A stretch of 15,885 nucleotides of DNA from CAIWXH01 sp964555675 (GTDB lineage Bacteria > Chloroflexota > Chloroflexia > Chloroflexales > Chloroflexaceae). Positions within the stretch are counted from its first letter, which is position 1. Each line of letters starts with the position of its first letter. The DNA lies in NCBI GenBank assembly GCA_964555675.1, contig CAZKTU010000146.1:1-15885 (forward strand). Direction: 5' to 3'. The notes beneath the pieces were generated by a model, which was not told the DNA's origin, made no database searches, and worked only from the letters and a program-made list of their open reading frames with translations. The translations under genes and the position numbers were made by a program. Positions 1 through 7,534 of this stretch are shown one piece after another.

Positions 1-150
1 CCAGCCGAGGGGCTGCGACAGCTTCCGCTCGAGCCGCCCTTGGTTCGACGCCTGGCGCTGGCGATGCCGGCCGACGTTCCCATCGCACCGGCGACCCAGG
101 CATTTCTCGACGAAACAGTGCGCTGGGGGCGGGCTGCCAGACAGCTATAG
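1..150 (+). CDS. LysR-type transcriptional regulator, C-terminal end (partial)
   Basis: Frame 1 is open from the window edge to TAG at 148-150, giving the last 49 residues of a protein. The tail (LPLEPPLVRRLALAMPAD, then PIAPATQAFLDE) matches the usual end of a LysR effector-binding domain. There a beta strand rich in L/P and an R-x-L-A-L-A strand are followed by the final helix 'P-A-T-Q-A-F-L-D'. The DNA-binding half lies outside the window, so neither regulon nor ligand can be inferred. Codon use is GC-rich at third positions, like the neighbours. The assignment rests on pattern recognition of a short tail. Another periplasmic-binding-fold protein is the main alternative. Confidence 0.62.
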   Translation, partial: PAEGLRQLPLEPPLVRRLALAMPADVPIAPATQAFLDETVRWGRAARQL

Positions 151-265
151 CAAGGAGCATACAAATACCCTATACTCACCAGCGCTGTCGCCGCCACAGG
201 CCGATGCCTCTGCAGAAGGGGATGGCACCTGACGCTCGCCCCCTCGCTCTGCTCATTTGCCTGAG

Positions 266-589
266 CTACAACACCGTGACCGGACCGTGGTCGTCGCAGT
301 GGTCGCCGTGGCGGTGGTGCAGGCGGCCGTCGATCAGGTAGTCGAAGTGATCGCCGTGGGGCACGAGCGGGTGGCCGCAGCCCTCGTGGCCGCACTGGCA
401 CGTGACGGGGGCACAGGCGTCGGGGTTCGTCTCGCTGACCGCGAGCACGTGCTCGTCGTAGTGACCCTCGTGGGCGTGGTGCAGGTGTCCGTCGTGGAGG
501 TAGTCGACGTGGCCGTCGTGCTGGATGCGCAGATGGCCACAGTGCTCGCTGTGGACGTGGGTGTGGTCGGCGTGCGTGTGGTGCGTCAT
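266..589 (-). CDS. Histidine-rich metal-binding-type small protein with internal duplication
   Basis: A 107-residue protein with 26 histidines and several cysteines, so very probably a zinc or other transition-metal buffer or chaperone in the cytoplasm. No signal peptide or membrane segment is visible. Two similar units are seen: residues 16-47 (HCGH..QHDGHVDYLHDGHLHHAHEGHYDEH) and about 71-101 (CGHPLVPHGDHFDYL.DGRLHHRHGDHCDDH). A Cys-rich hinge (C59, C64, C66, C71) separates them. The start was set at the ATG at 589 because GAAGGAG lies four bases upstream. An in-frame ATG 51 bases earlier has no such site and adds residues unlike the family. Small His-rich proteins of this kind are often mislabelled 'threonine dehydratase' in databases. 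The gene faces the LysR tail. Metal binding is inferred from composition only. Confidence 0.82.
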   Translation of the reverse strand: MTHHTHADHTHVHSEHCGHLRIQHDGHVDYLHDGHLHHAHEGHYDEHVLAVSETNPDACAPVTCQCGHEGCGHPLVPHGDHFDYLIDGRLHHRHGDHCDDHGPVTVL

Positions 590-700
590 GGGGCTCCTTC
601 TCAGCGGGCTGTTCGTATCGCGAAAGTACATATATGACATAGATTACACGTCACACGTTCAGTGACAAGAGGGGAAACGTCGTCTCAGATGAGACATGAT
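590..700. promoter_or_regulatory. Dyad-rich control region upstream of the His-rich gene
   Basis: This AT-richer stretch precedes the His-rich gene. It carries three inverted repeats: CATATATG at 629-636, GTCAC-N7-GTGAC at 650-666, and GTCTCA-GA-TGAGAC at 682-695. On the minus strand a weak -35 (TTGTCA) and -10 (TAATCT) pair can be drawn, but neither is convincing. A metal-sensing repressor would fit the gene's likely role, but none of the dyads matches a Zur or Fur box that I recognise. Confidence 0.35.
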
Positions 701-802
701 CCCGCCTGCTGCCCTACTTCGTCTGGCGACGAGGCGCGGCGGCGGCAGCAGGGTCTGTTCTGGCATCAGCACTCCTCGTGTGGCCCAGACACTGCCCTTT
801 GG

Positions 803-846
803 CGCGGGGTAGTATCGTCCCGCGAGTGCATCCCTCTCACTCGCGG
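803..846 (+). promoter_or_regulatory. Two mutually exclusive hairpins in the leader of the MBL gene
   Basis: CCGCGAGTG (820-828) and CACTCGCGG (838-846) form a perfect 9-bp stem with a 9-base loop. Upstream, CGCGGG (803-808) can instead pair with CCCGCG (819-824), which uses bases of the first stem's left arm, so the two folds exclude each other. The pair sits 58 bases before the ATG of the metallo-hydrolase at 904. This could be an attenuator-like leader, or a plain hairpin in GC-rich DNA. No poly-T tract follows. Confidence 0.4.
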
Positions 847-903
847 TACTTGCCGTGACGGCTCAGGCTTGAGGTGTATGTCGCGAAACACAGGGGTGCA
901 ACC

Positions 904-1479
904 ATGAGTGTCGTCAACGTCGGCTACGCGTCGACCAACTACTATGCGGTGACAGCGGGGCGCTCCTACCTGCTGGTCGATGTCGGCTGGCCGGGCACAC
1001 TGCCCAAACTCCGCCACGCTCTGGATCGGGCTGGTATTGCGCTCAACGCAATTGGGCACCTCCTCGTCACCCACTATCATCCCGACCACGCCGGGCTTGC
1101 CGAGGAGGTGAAGCGGATGGGGGTTCGGCTGATCGTGCTGGAGCCGCAGCTTCCGGCCATCCCACAGCTCGGGCAGTATATGAAGCCCGAGCATCACTAC
1201 CAGTCGATCACGCTCGACGACTGCCTAGTCATCGGCCTCGCAGAGAGCCGCGCTCTGCTCCAACGCCTCGGCCTCACCGGCGAGGTGCTCGCCACTCCAG
1301 GCCACTCCGATGACAGCGTGAGTCTGGTCCTCGACGAGGGGCTGGCCTTCACCGGCGACCTTCCGCCGCCCCATATGGCGCCCGACGAGAGTGGAACCGT
1401 CGAGCGGAGTTGGGAGGCGATTCGTGCCCGTGGCGTCCACACGGCCTACCCTGGTCATGGACCGATGGTGCGCCTATAA
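904..1479 (+). CDS. MBL-fold metallo-hydrolase, glyoxalase II-like
   Basis: A 191-residue soluble metallo-beta-lactamase-fold hydrolase with the full dinuclear metal set visible. H57-Y-H59-P-D61-H62 is the HxHxDH motif, H134 lies in TPGHSDDS, D152 in FTGDLP, and H185 in YPGHGP. The order and spacing resemble short glyoxalase II-like or lactonase-like enzymes that hydrolyse thioesters or esters, but the substrate cannot be told. The ATG at 904 is preferred. AGGGGTG lies five to six bases before it, and the protein then begins directly with the first beta strands (VVNVGYASTNYYAV). An in-frame ATG at 874 adds ten residues of no family character. The gene is convergent with the giant STAND gene and has a hairpin over its stop codon. 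Confidence 0.87.
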   Translation: MSVVNVGYASTNYYAVTAGRSYLLVDVGWPGTLPKLRHALDRAGIALNAIGHLLVTHYHPDHAGLAEEVKRMGVRLIVLEPQLPAIPQLGQYMKPEHHYQSITLDDCLVIGLAESRALLQRLGLTGEVLATPGHSDDSVSLVLDEGLAFTGDLPPPHMAPDESGTVERSWEAIRARGVHTAYPGHGPMVRL

Positions 1480-1486
1480 GGCGCAC
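1468..1486 (+). terminator. Short hairpin spanning the MBL stop codon
   Basis: GTGCGCCT (1468-1475) and AGGCGCAC (1479-1486) form a perfect 8-bp stem with a three-base loop. The stem overlaps the TAA at 1477-1479. No T-run follows, so it is not a standard intrinsic terminator, though it may stabilise the 3' end or cause pausing before the convergent gene. Confidence 0.4.
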
Positions 1487-1542
1487 GCGTCCACAACGTG
1501 GCCCCCGCCGTTCACCTGGTTGCTGTTCACTCGGCCTCGCGC

Positions 1543-1629
1543 TTACAGCGGACGTCCATTGTCCCAATACGGCGCCGCGGCAGTGAGGATCGCCGGCCCG
1601 GAAGGAGCGAAGCCGACCGCCTTCAGCTC
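1543..1629 (-). pseudogene. Possible remnant of a VOC/glyoxalase-like protein C-terminus
   Basis: On the minus strand, 28 codons ending in TAA (1543-1545) read ELKAVGFAPSGPAILTAAAPYWDNGRPL when the pieces are joined. Third positions are GC-rich. The pattern 'GFAP...PYWD..G' resembles the stretch before the FxDPDG motif in one branch of the vicinal-oxygen-chelate family, but it stops before that motif. No start codon or RBS precedes it in frame. It lies just downstream of the giant gene on the same strand. It may be a truncated relic or chance; the family assignment is weak. Confidence 0.27.
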
Positions 1630-1681
1630 CCTACAGAGCGGAGGCAAGGTGACGCACGTACTCCATCGAGAGGAGGTGGCT

Positions 1682-4600
1682 CTACGATAGTGCTATCGAA
1701 CGCTCGATGCGCGGTGGCTCAAGGGCCTCGGCCAGCAGCGCTTCACGCGATAGCGCATACCCCTCCCTCCAGGCCGTCGTGAAGGTATCGGCGTCCAGTT
1801 GGCTGCGCGCCACCCCTACCCAATGTTCGGTGCGCGCCTGTTCGGGCGGCTGCATCTTGTGGCCGAGCTCGCTGAAGATCCGCGAGGCGGCCGCAAACAG
1901 CCGCGCGCACCTGGCGGGCTGGCCACGCAGGATCGCCACGGCGCCCAGCTGTTCGATGCAGTGCCCGACCATCCGCTCGAACTCGCACGAGCACGCCAGC
2001 CGGAGCGCTTCGCTTCCGATCTCGAACGCCACTACGGCATCCTGGTCGGCGACCACGATGATTCCCAGGTGCAGCAGCGCATAGATAACCCCCATCGCGT
2101 CGCTGGTCTGGCGCGAGAGGGCGAGGCTTTCGACAAAGTGCTGACGGGCCTCCGGCAGCGCACCCTGGCTCAGCCGGGCGCGGCCAAGGTTGAGCAGCAT
2201 GTTGGCGACGCCCCGCGTATTGCCCTCGTCGCGATACATCGCCATCGCCTCCTCGAAGCACGCGATAGCCGCCGGCACCTCCACGTCGCTCACGATGATC
2301 TTCCCCCGCAGCGCCAGCGCCTCGGCGATCCAGTGCGGCGCCCCGAGCGTGCGGGCGTCCAACAGCATCTCCTCGCCGAGCGCCCTGGCCTGCGCGAAGT
2401 CGCCCTGCTCATCCGCAAGATGGCTCGCGCCGAGGAGCACCGCGATGCGCGGGGCGAGCGGCTGCGCAAAGGCTGTGAGGAGGGCGTTAAGGCGCTGGCG
2501 CCCCTCCCGCAGGTGCCCCCGGATCCGCCAGTAGCCGGTGAGGGCGGCGCCGAGGCCCAGGCCGAGCTCGGCCTCCCCCTCACGCAGCGCCCAGTCGAGC
2601 GCGGCGCGCAGGTTGTCGTGGTCGTCGTTCAGGCGCCGCATCCACGCCCCATGATTCGGCCCCATCAGCTCTGGCTGAGCGCTCGCCGCCAGCGCCGCGT
2701 AGTAGCGCGCGTGACGACGCCAGGTCAGAGCGGTGTCCGCATCGGCTACGAGTCGCCCCAGGGCATACTCGCGAATCGGCTCCAGCATGCCGAAGCGCGC
2801 CGTTGTATCACCTCTGGGGTCGTCGTCGCGGCCCGCGCGTCGCGGCTTCAGACTCTGGTAGATCAGTGAGCGGTCGACGAGCGCCAGGAGGGCGGCCTGG
2901 GAGGCGCCGACCACCTGCTCGGCGGCCTCGAGCGTCCAGCCGCCGTGAAAGACCGCCAGCCGGCTCCAGAGAGCGCGCTCTGACGCGCTCAGGAGTTCCC
3001 ACGAGTGGTCGAACGCGGCGCGCATGCTCCGGTGACGGACGGGGAGATCGCGGAGCTCGACGGCGAAGCTGTCATAATTCAGTCGCAGCTGCTGCTCGAT
3101 CTCGCCGATTGACGCGCTGCGGACGCTCGCCGCAGCCAGCTCGATCGCCAACGGCATCCCCGCGACCTGCTGGCAGATCCGTCCGACCGCCGCGAGCGCC
3201 GGCTCGGGGAAGCTGAGCCGAGGCTGCACCTGCGCGGCGCGCTGCATGAACAGCTGTACGGCGCTATAGCCGGCGGGCTCGGCTGGGAGGGGCGTGTCGG
3301 CGCCAGCCTCGCTGGAGGCGGGGTAGGCGAGCCCTTCCACGTCAAACAGCCACTCTGCCTGTAGGCCGAGCCGAACCCGCGAGGTCACAATGATAGTGGT
3401 GCGGGGCGCCCCGGCGAGGAGAGCTGCGACCAGGTCAGCGCCCTTAAGCACGTGCTCGAAGTTGTCGAGCACCAGCAGCATCTGCCGCTCGCGGAGCTGG
3501 GCGATCAGATGCGCCTCCAGGTCGCCCTGGCCCAGCCACCTGAAGCCGAGCGCCTCGCCGATCGCCGCGGCGATCAGCTCGGCCTGACCGACCGAGGCAA
3601 GGGCAACGAAGCCCACTCCATCGGCGAAGCGTTGCTCCTGACGTGCTGCGACCTCAATCGCCAGGCGGGTCTTGCCCACCCCCCCAGGGCCAAGCAGGGT
3701 GAGCAGCCGGCAGGATGGCTCGGCGGTGATCCTGGCGATCGCGGCGATCTCGGCGCTCCGGCCGATGAATGAGGTGGGCTGGAGCGGCAGGGCGGCCGGG
3801 GCATCTTGCCGTCCGAGCCCTTGCGCTATGGCCAGTGTTGGCGTCCCCTCGCCACGCCCGCGTGCGATGATACCGGCTGGCGCCTGCACGGCGCCCTGCT
3901 GCTCGGCCGCGCCGAGCGTCTGGAGCGAGAGGCGTTGGGCTGCGGTGATGCCGACGGTGCCGGTGATGTTGAGCCGCTCATACGGGCGCCGCCGCCGCAT
4001 TGTTCTAAGCGGCTCGGCGCGCTGGAGATCCCAGACGGTGACTGCGCCATCAATGCCGCAGCTGGCCAGTTTTGTGCCATCGGGGCTGCGTCTGAGCGCG
4101 GTGACCGTGCCTTGATGGGCCATATGCGCGTGGAGCACCCCGCCGCTGCCCACATCCCACCAGCGCAGCACGCCGTCGCCCCCGCCGCTGACCAGCACAT
4201 CCTCGCTGGCCCCCCAGGCGACCGCCGAGGTGATGGAGGCGGCGTCAGCGAAGCGCCGCAGCAGCTCGCCTTCAGCATTCCAGAGGAACAACTCGCCTTG
4301 AGTGAGGCTGCCCGAGGCGAGCTGTGTGCCGTCGGGGCTCCAGGCCACCGCGGTGACCATGCCCTGGTGCCCGCCCAGCTCTCGCACCAGTTGGGCATCG
4401 GCGGCGTCCCAGAGGTAGACCGCGCCGAGGTCGCCGCCGGCCGCGATCTGGGCGCCGTCGGGGCGCCACGCCACCCGCCGGAGCCAGGTCGGAAGTGTCG
4501 TCGCAGGCCAGCGCTCCTGCCGGCGCCCCAGGTCGAACACCTCGATCCCGCGACGGTGCGTGCCGTTGGCGAGCCGCCGGCCGTCCGGGCTCCAGGCCAG

Positions 4601-7534
4601 CCCGTAGCGGATCGTGCTGCCTTCGGCCGGGTGCTGCAGTGTCTGTGAGGTAGCGCCCGGCCCCACAGCGCACAGCTCGATGGCGTCGCCCCACTCGCTG
4701 CTCGCCACCCATTCCCCGCCGGGGGCCCAGCCGACGCTCATCGCGCTGCCGCGGTGCTCGTGGAGAATACGCGGCTCGTCGATGCCGTCCGCGTCCCAGA
4801 CGGTCACCGCCCCGTCGGCGCCACCCGTGACCAGCTGCCGGCCATCAGGGCTCCAGTCGATATCGTAGAGCAGGATCGCGTAGCCCTCGATCACGCGGAT
4901 GCACTGCTCGCTCGTCAGCTCCCAGACCCGCAGCGTCCCATCCTCGCTGCCGCTGACGAGGTAGCGATCGCCCCGCGCGAAAGCGAGGCTCAGCACGCTC
5001 GAGCTGTGCTCGTGCAGCGCCGCGCGATACCTCCCGCGCTCAACGTCCCAGAGCCGGATCGTGTGGTCGCTGCCGCCCGTGGCCAGCGTCGTGCCGTCGT
5101 CGCTCCACACCACGCGTGTGACGCGGCCCGTATGCCCTGCGAGCACCTGGCGCACGCTCGCCCCGACGACATCCCACAGCCGCACCGTGCCGTCCCAGCT
5201 CGCACTTGCCAGGGTGAGCCCCGAGGGGTCAAAGGCCAGCCCGAGGACAGCCTTTGTGTGCCCGCTGAGCTCGTGCGTGCAGACCGGCGCCGCGTCCTTA
5301 TCGACCCTCCAGAAGCGCACGGTGCCCACGCGGTCGCCGGTGACAAGCAGACGTCCCTGCGGGCTCCACGTGATGCTCGATACCACGACGGGGTGCGCAA
5401 GCGCGTGGAGCTTCGCGCCGCTCGCCGCATCCAGCAGCCACACCTCGGGGCCGCCGCCGCAGCTGGCGAGCACCAGGCCGTCGGGCGCGAAGGCGACTTT
5501 CTGCAGGTGCCAGGGAAGCCTGGCCGACCAGCACAGCGTGTTGGCCTCGATATCCCAGAGCTTCACCGTGCCGTCCCAGCTACAGCTCGCCAGGGTGCTT
5601 CTGTCCGGGCTAAAGGCGATATCCCAGGTGCTGTCGCTGTGCGCCTGCCAGGCCCGGTAGGGCGTCTGCGTGCCCGCGAGCCAGACCCGCAGCTCGCCAC
5701 ATTTGCTCGACGCCGCCCAGTAGGCGCCGTCGCCGCTGACGCTGACCGCCGTGATCGCCCCGAAGGTGTCGGTGAAGCGGCAGTCGTGCAGCGTCGAGTG
5801 CGCCAGGCTGGTCTCGTGCATCGCCAGACCCTGGAAGTACGCCTGCCGGATCGCGAGACGCGAGAGATCGAGGCCGCTGAGCTGCCCCCGGCGCAGGCGC
5901 AACAGATTGACCACGTTTCCCGGGCCGTGCCCCGCCTCGTCCGATGGCAGATCGCGCCACCGCTCAAGGGTGCCGAGCAGGCGCTCTTCGCAAGCCTGGG
6001 CGCCGAGCGCGGCATCGAGGCGCTCGAGGATGGGGGCCGCGATCAGCCGCTCCTGGCTGCGGCGGACATACTCCTTCGCGGTGGCCTGGACGAGGCAATG
6101 GCTGCGCAGCAGGCTGTGGACGCCGGTCGCCAGCTCCTCGGGCACGATCTGCGCGAGCCGGTCGGTCATATACTCCATGATCACGGGCTGCAGCGTGAAC
6201 GCCGGCTCGTCTGGCCCGCGCTCGATGAGCATGCGCCGACGGAGCGACTCTAGAGCGGCGAGCACGGTGCGCGACGGGGCCGTCTCGCTGAGCCTGGCCT
6301 GTAGCGTGGCCAGCGGCAGGAGCTCGCGCTCGACCGCAAGCCAGTACATGATCGCCTGCTCAAGCGAGGTAGAGCGGGCGAACTGCTGCTCGAGCAGTGT
6401 GCCGACGCTATGTGAGAAGGCGTTGCCGCTGGCGAGAAAGGCGACGAGGTCGCCGCCGAAGAGCTCGTGGATGGGCTCTGCCACCAGCTTGAGGGCCAGG
6501 GGGTTGCCGCCGTACAGGCGCGCCAGCTCGTCCACGGCCGCCGCCGGGCCGGAGAGGTCCTTCTGCTCGAGAAGCTGGTAGGCCGCCTGGCCGGCCAGGC
6601 CGGCGAGCACGCGCGTACGCACCGGCGTGGCCCGGCCTTCGAATGGCGCAAGATCGGTGGGCTTCTCGCGGCTCGTGATCACGACGCAGCTCTGGTGCTC
6701 GCGCGCGCTCAGCGCCTGCAGCAGCGCGCCGTAGTCGGCGTAACCGTCCCGGTAGGTGCCGCTCAGCGTGCCAGGCTCGAGCACGGTCTCGAAGTTATCG
6801 AGGATGAGCAGGCAGCGCCGCTCGCGGAAGCGCTGTACCAACAGCGTGATCTTGTCGGGCACGAGCTCGGGCGGCGCGGCCGGGGTGGCGATTTGGGCGC
6901 CCACAGTGCTGAGGAGTTGGTCGAGCAGGCCGGCGAGCGGCGGGGCGTTCTGCAGCGAGCGGAAGAGCACGAACTCGAAGTGCGGCGCTACGGCCTCGGC
7001 AGCGCGGAGCACCAGGCTCGACTTGCCGATTCCGCCCAGCCCCAGCACCATCACGATCCTGCACTGCTCGACGAGCAGCCACTGCTGCAGCTCGGCCAGC
7101 TCACGCTCGCGCCCGTATAGCGCCGAGACGCTGATTGCCTCGCCCCAATCCAGGAGCCCTGCTGTCTGCGCGTGCTGCTCGGGAGGGCGCGCTGACTGCT
7201 GCGCAGCCCCTGGCCCGTCCGATGCCGCCAGGAGACCAGTCATCCAGACCGCGTCGAAGGCCGGGAAGCTGAGGCCGGCCCGGCCTTCGACCAGATCCCA
7301 GAGCGCCCTCGCCTCGGCCAACTCCTGCCCTGGCGCGAAGGCGCGGTGCTGGACGAGCACCACCAGCAGGCGCTGCAGGGTCTCCGCTTTGGGATAGGTG
7401 ACGCCGGCCTCCCAGTTCTGGACGCTGCGGCGATGTGCGCCGACCGCATCCGCCAGGGCCCCCTGCGTCAAGGACGCCCGCGTGCGCAGGGTCAGGAGCT
7501 GATTGCTGAACTCTTTGAAGGCCTCGTAGGACAC
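1682..7534 (-). CDS. Giant tandem STAND regulator: XRE - NB-ARC - WD40(x14) - NB-ARC - TPR
   Basis: A 1950-residue cytoplasmic signal-transduction ATPase with two STAND modules. Residues 4-60 are an XRE helix-turn-helix (LTQGALADAVG, then RRSVQNWEAG). The first NB-ARC has a P-loop GLGGIGKSS at 165-173, Walker B LLILDNF at 242-248, and GGNPLAL near 342. A pentapeptide-like linker follows at about 551-583, then 14 WD40 blades at about 590-1173, two of them degenerate. RPYERLNITG at 1183-1192 normally sits near the end of stand-alone proteins of this type. Here the chain continues through a Pro/Gly/Ala-rich linker into LPLQPTSFIGR and a second NB-ARC (P-loop GPGGVGKTR at 1282-1290, LLVLDNFEH at 1353-1361, GMPLAIELA at 1459-1467), then TPR-like helices to the end. 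The GTG start at 7534 was chosen because GAGGAG lies seven bases upstream and translation then opens on the HTH. A longer in-frame start at 7720 adds 62 Pro/Arg-rich residues. The output is presumably DNA binding. No nuclease, TIR or other effector domain is seen. Confidence 0.9.
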   Translation of the reverse strand: MSYEAFKEFSNQLLTLRTRASLTQGALADAVGAHRRSVQNWEAGVTYPKAETLQRLLVVLVQHRAFAPGQELAEARALWDLVEGRAGLSFPAFDAVWMTGLLAASDGPGAAQQSARPPEQHAQTAGLLDWGEAISVSALYGRERELAELQQWLLVEQCRIVMVLGLGGIGKSSLVLRAAEAVAPHFEFVLFRSLQNAPPLAGLLDQLLSTVGAQIATPAAPPELVPDKITLLVQRFRERRCLLILDNFETVLEPGTLSGTYRDGYADYGALLQALSAREHQSCVVITSREKPTDLAPFEGRATPVRTRVLAGLAGQAAYQLLEQKDLSGPAAAVDELARLYGGNPLALKLVAEPIHELFGGDLVAFLASGNAFSHSVGTLLEQQFARSTSLEQAIMYWLAVERELLPLATLQARLSETAPSRTVLAALESLRRRMLIERGPDEPAFTLQPVIMEYMTDRLAQIVPEELATGVHSLLRSHCLVQATAKEYVRRSQERLIAAPILERLDAALGAQACEERLLGTLERWRDLPSDEAGHGPGNVVNLLRLRRGQLSGLDLSRLAIRQAYFQGLAMHETSLAHSTLHDCRFTDTFGAITAVSVSGDGAYWAASSKCGELRVWLAGTQTPYRAWQAHSDSTWDIAFSPDRSTLASCSWDGTVKLWDIEANTLCWSARLPWHLQKVAFAPDGLVLASCGGGPEVWLLDAASGAKLHALAHPVVVSSITWSPQGRLLVTGDRVGTVRFWRVDKDAAPVCTHELSGHTKAVLGLAFDPSGLTLASASWDGTVRLWDVVGASVRQVLAGHTGRVTRVVWSDDGTTLATGGSDHTIRLWDVERGRYRAALHEHSSSVLSLAFARGDRYLVSGSEDGTLRVWELTSEQCIRVIEGYAILLYDIDWSPDGRQLVTGGADGAVTVWDADGIDEPRILHEHRGSAMSVGWAPGGEWVASSEWGDAIELCAVGPGATSQTLQHPAEGSTIRYGLAWSPDGRRLANGTHRRGIEVFDLGRRQERWPATTLPTWLRRVAWRPDGAQIAAGGDLGAVYLWDAADAQLVRELGGHQGMVTAVAWSPDGTQLASGSLTQGELFLWNAEGELLRRFADAASITSAVAWGASEDVLVSGGGDGVLRWWDVGSGGVLHAHMAHQGTVTALRRSPDGTKLASCGIDGAVTVWDLQRAEPLRTMRRRRPYERLNITGTVGITAAQRLSLQTLGAAEQQGAVQAPAGIIARGRGEGTPTLAIAQGLGRQDAPAALPLQPTSFIGRSAEIAAIARITAEPSCRLLTLLGPGGVGKTRLAIEVAARQEQRFADGVGFVALASVGQAELIAAAIGEALGFRWLGQGDLEAHLIAQLRERQMLLVLDNFEHVLKGADLVAALLAGAPRTTIIVTSRVRLGLQAEWLFDVEGLAYPASSEAGADTPLPAEPAGYSAVQLFMQRAAQVQPRLSFPEPALAAVGRICQQVAGMPLAIELAAASVRSASIGEIEQQLRLNYDSFAVELRDLPVRHRSMRAAFDHSWELLSASERALWSRLAVFHGGWTLEAAEQVVGASQAALLALVDRSLIYQSLKPRRAGRDDDPRGDTTARFGMLEPIREYALGRLVADADTALTWRRHARYYAALAASAQPELMGPNHGAWMRRLNDDHDNLRAALDWALREGEAELGLGLGAALTGYWRIRGHLREGRQRLNALLTAFAQPLAPRIAVLLGASHLADEQGDFAQARALGEEMLLDARTLGAPHWIAEALALRGKIIVSDVEVPAAIACFEEAMAMYRDEGNTRGVANMLLNLGRARLSQGALPEARQHFVESLALSRQTSDAMGVIYALLHLGIIVVADQDAVVAFEIGSEALRLACSCEFERMVGHCIEQLGAVAILRGQPARCARLFAAASRIFSELGHKMQPPEQARTEHWVGVARSQLDADTFTTAWREGYALSREALLAEALEPPRIERSIALS

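Noticed and set aside
171..176. TATACT, a perfect-looking -10, after the LysR stop
   Set aside because: No -35 at a proper distance and no plus-strand gene downstream for more than 700 bases.
257..637. Plus-strand 126-codon ORF opposite the His-rich gene
   Set aside because: Val/Ala-rich product is the mirror of His/Asp codons in the real minus-strand gene.
4754..6253. A 499-codon plus-strand ORF and several other long plus-strand ORFs across 1700-7400
   Set aside because: They lie antisense to the giant STAND gene, have Arg/Ala/Pro-rich shadow composition and no family motifs. They arise from the high GC content.
1682..7534. Reading the giant protein as a known anti-phage STAND (Avs-type) system
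   Set aside because: No nuclease, protease, TIR or membrane effector domain and no defence genes nearby. The HTH points to regulation. A defence role stays open but unsupported.
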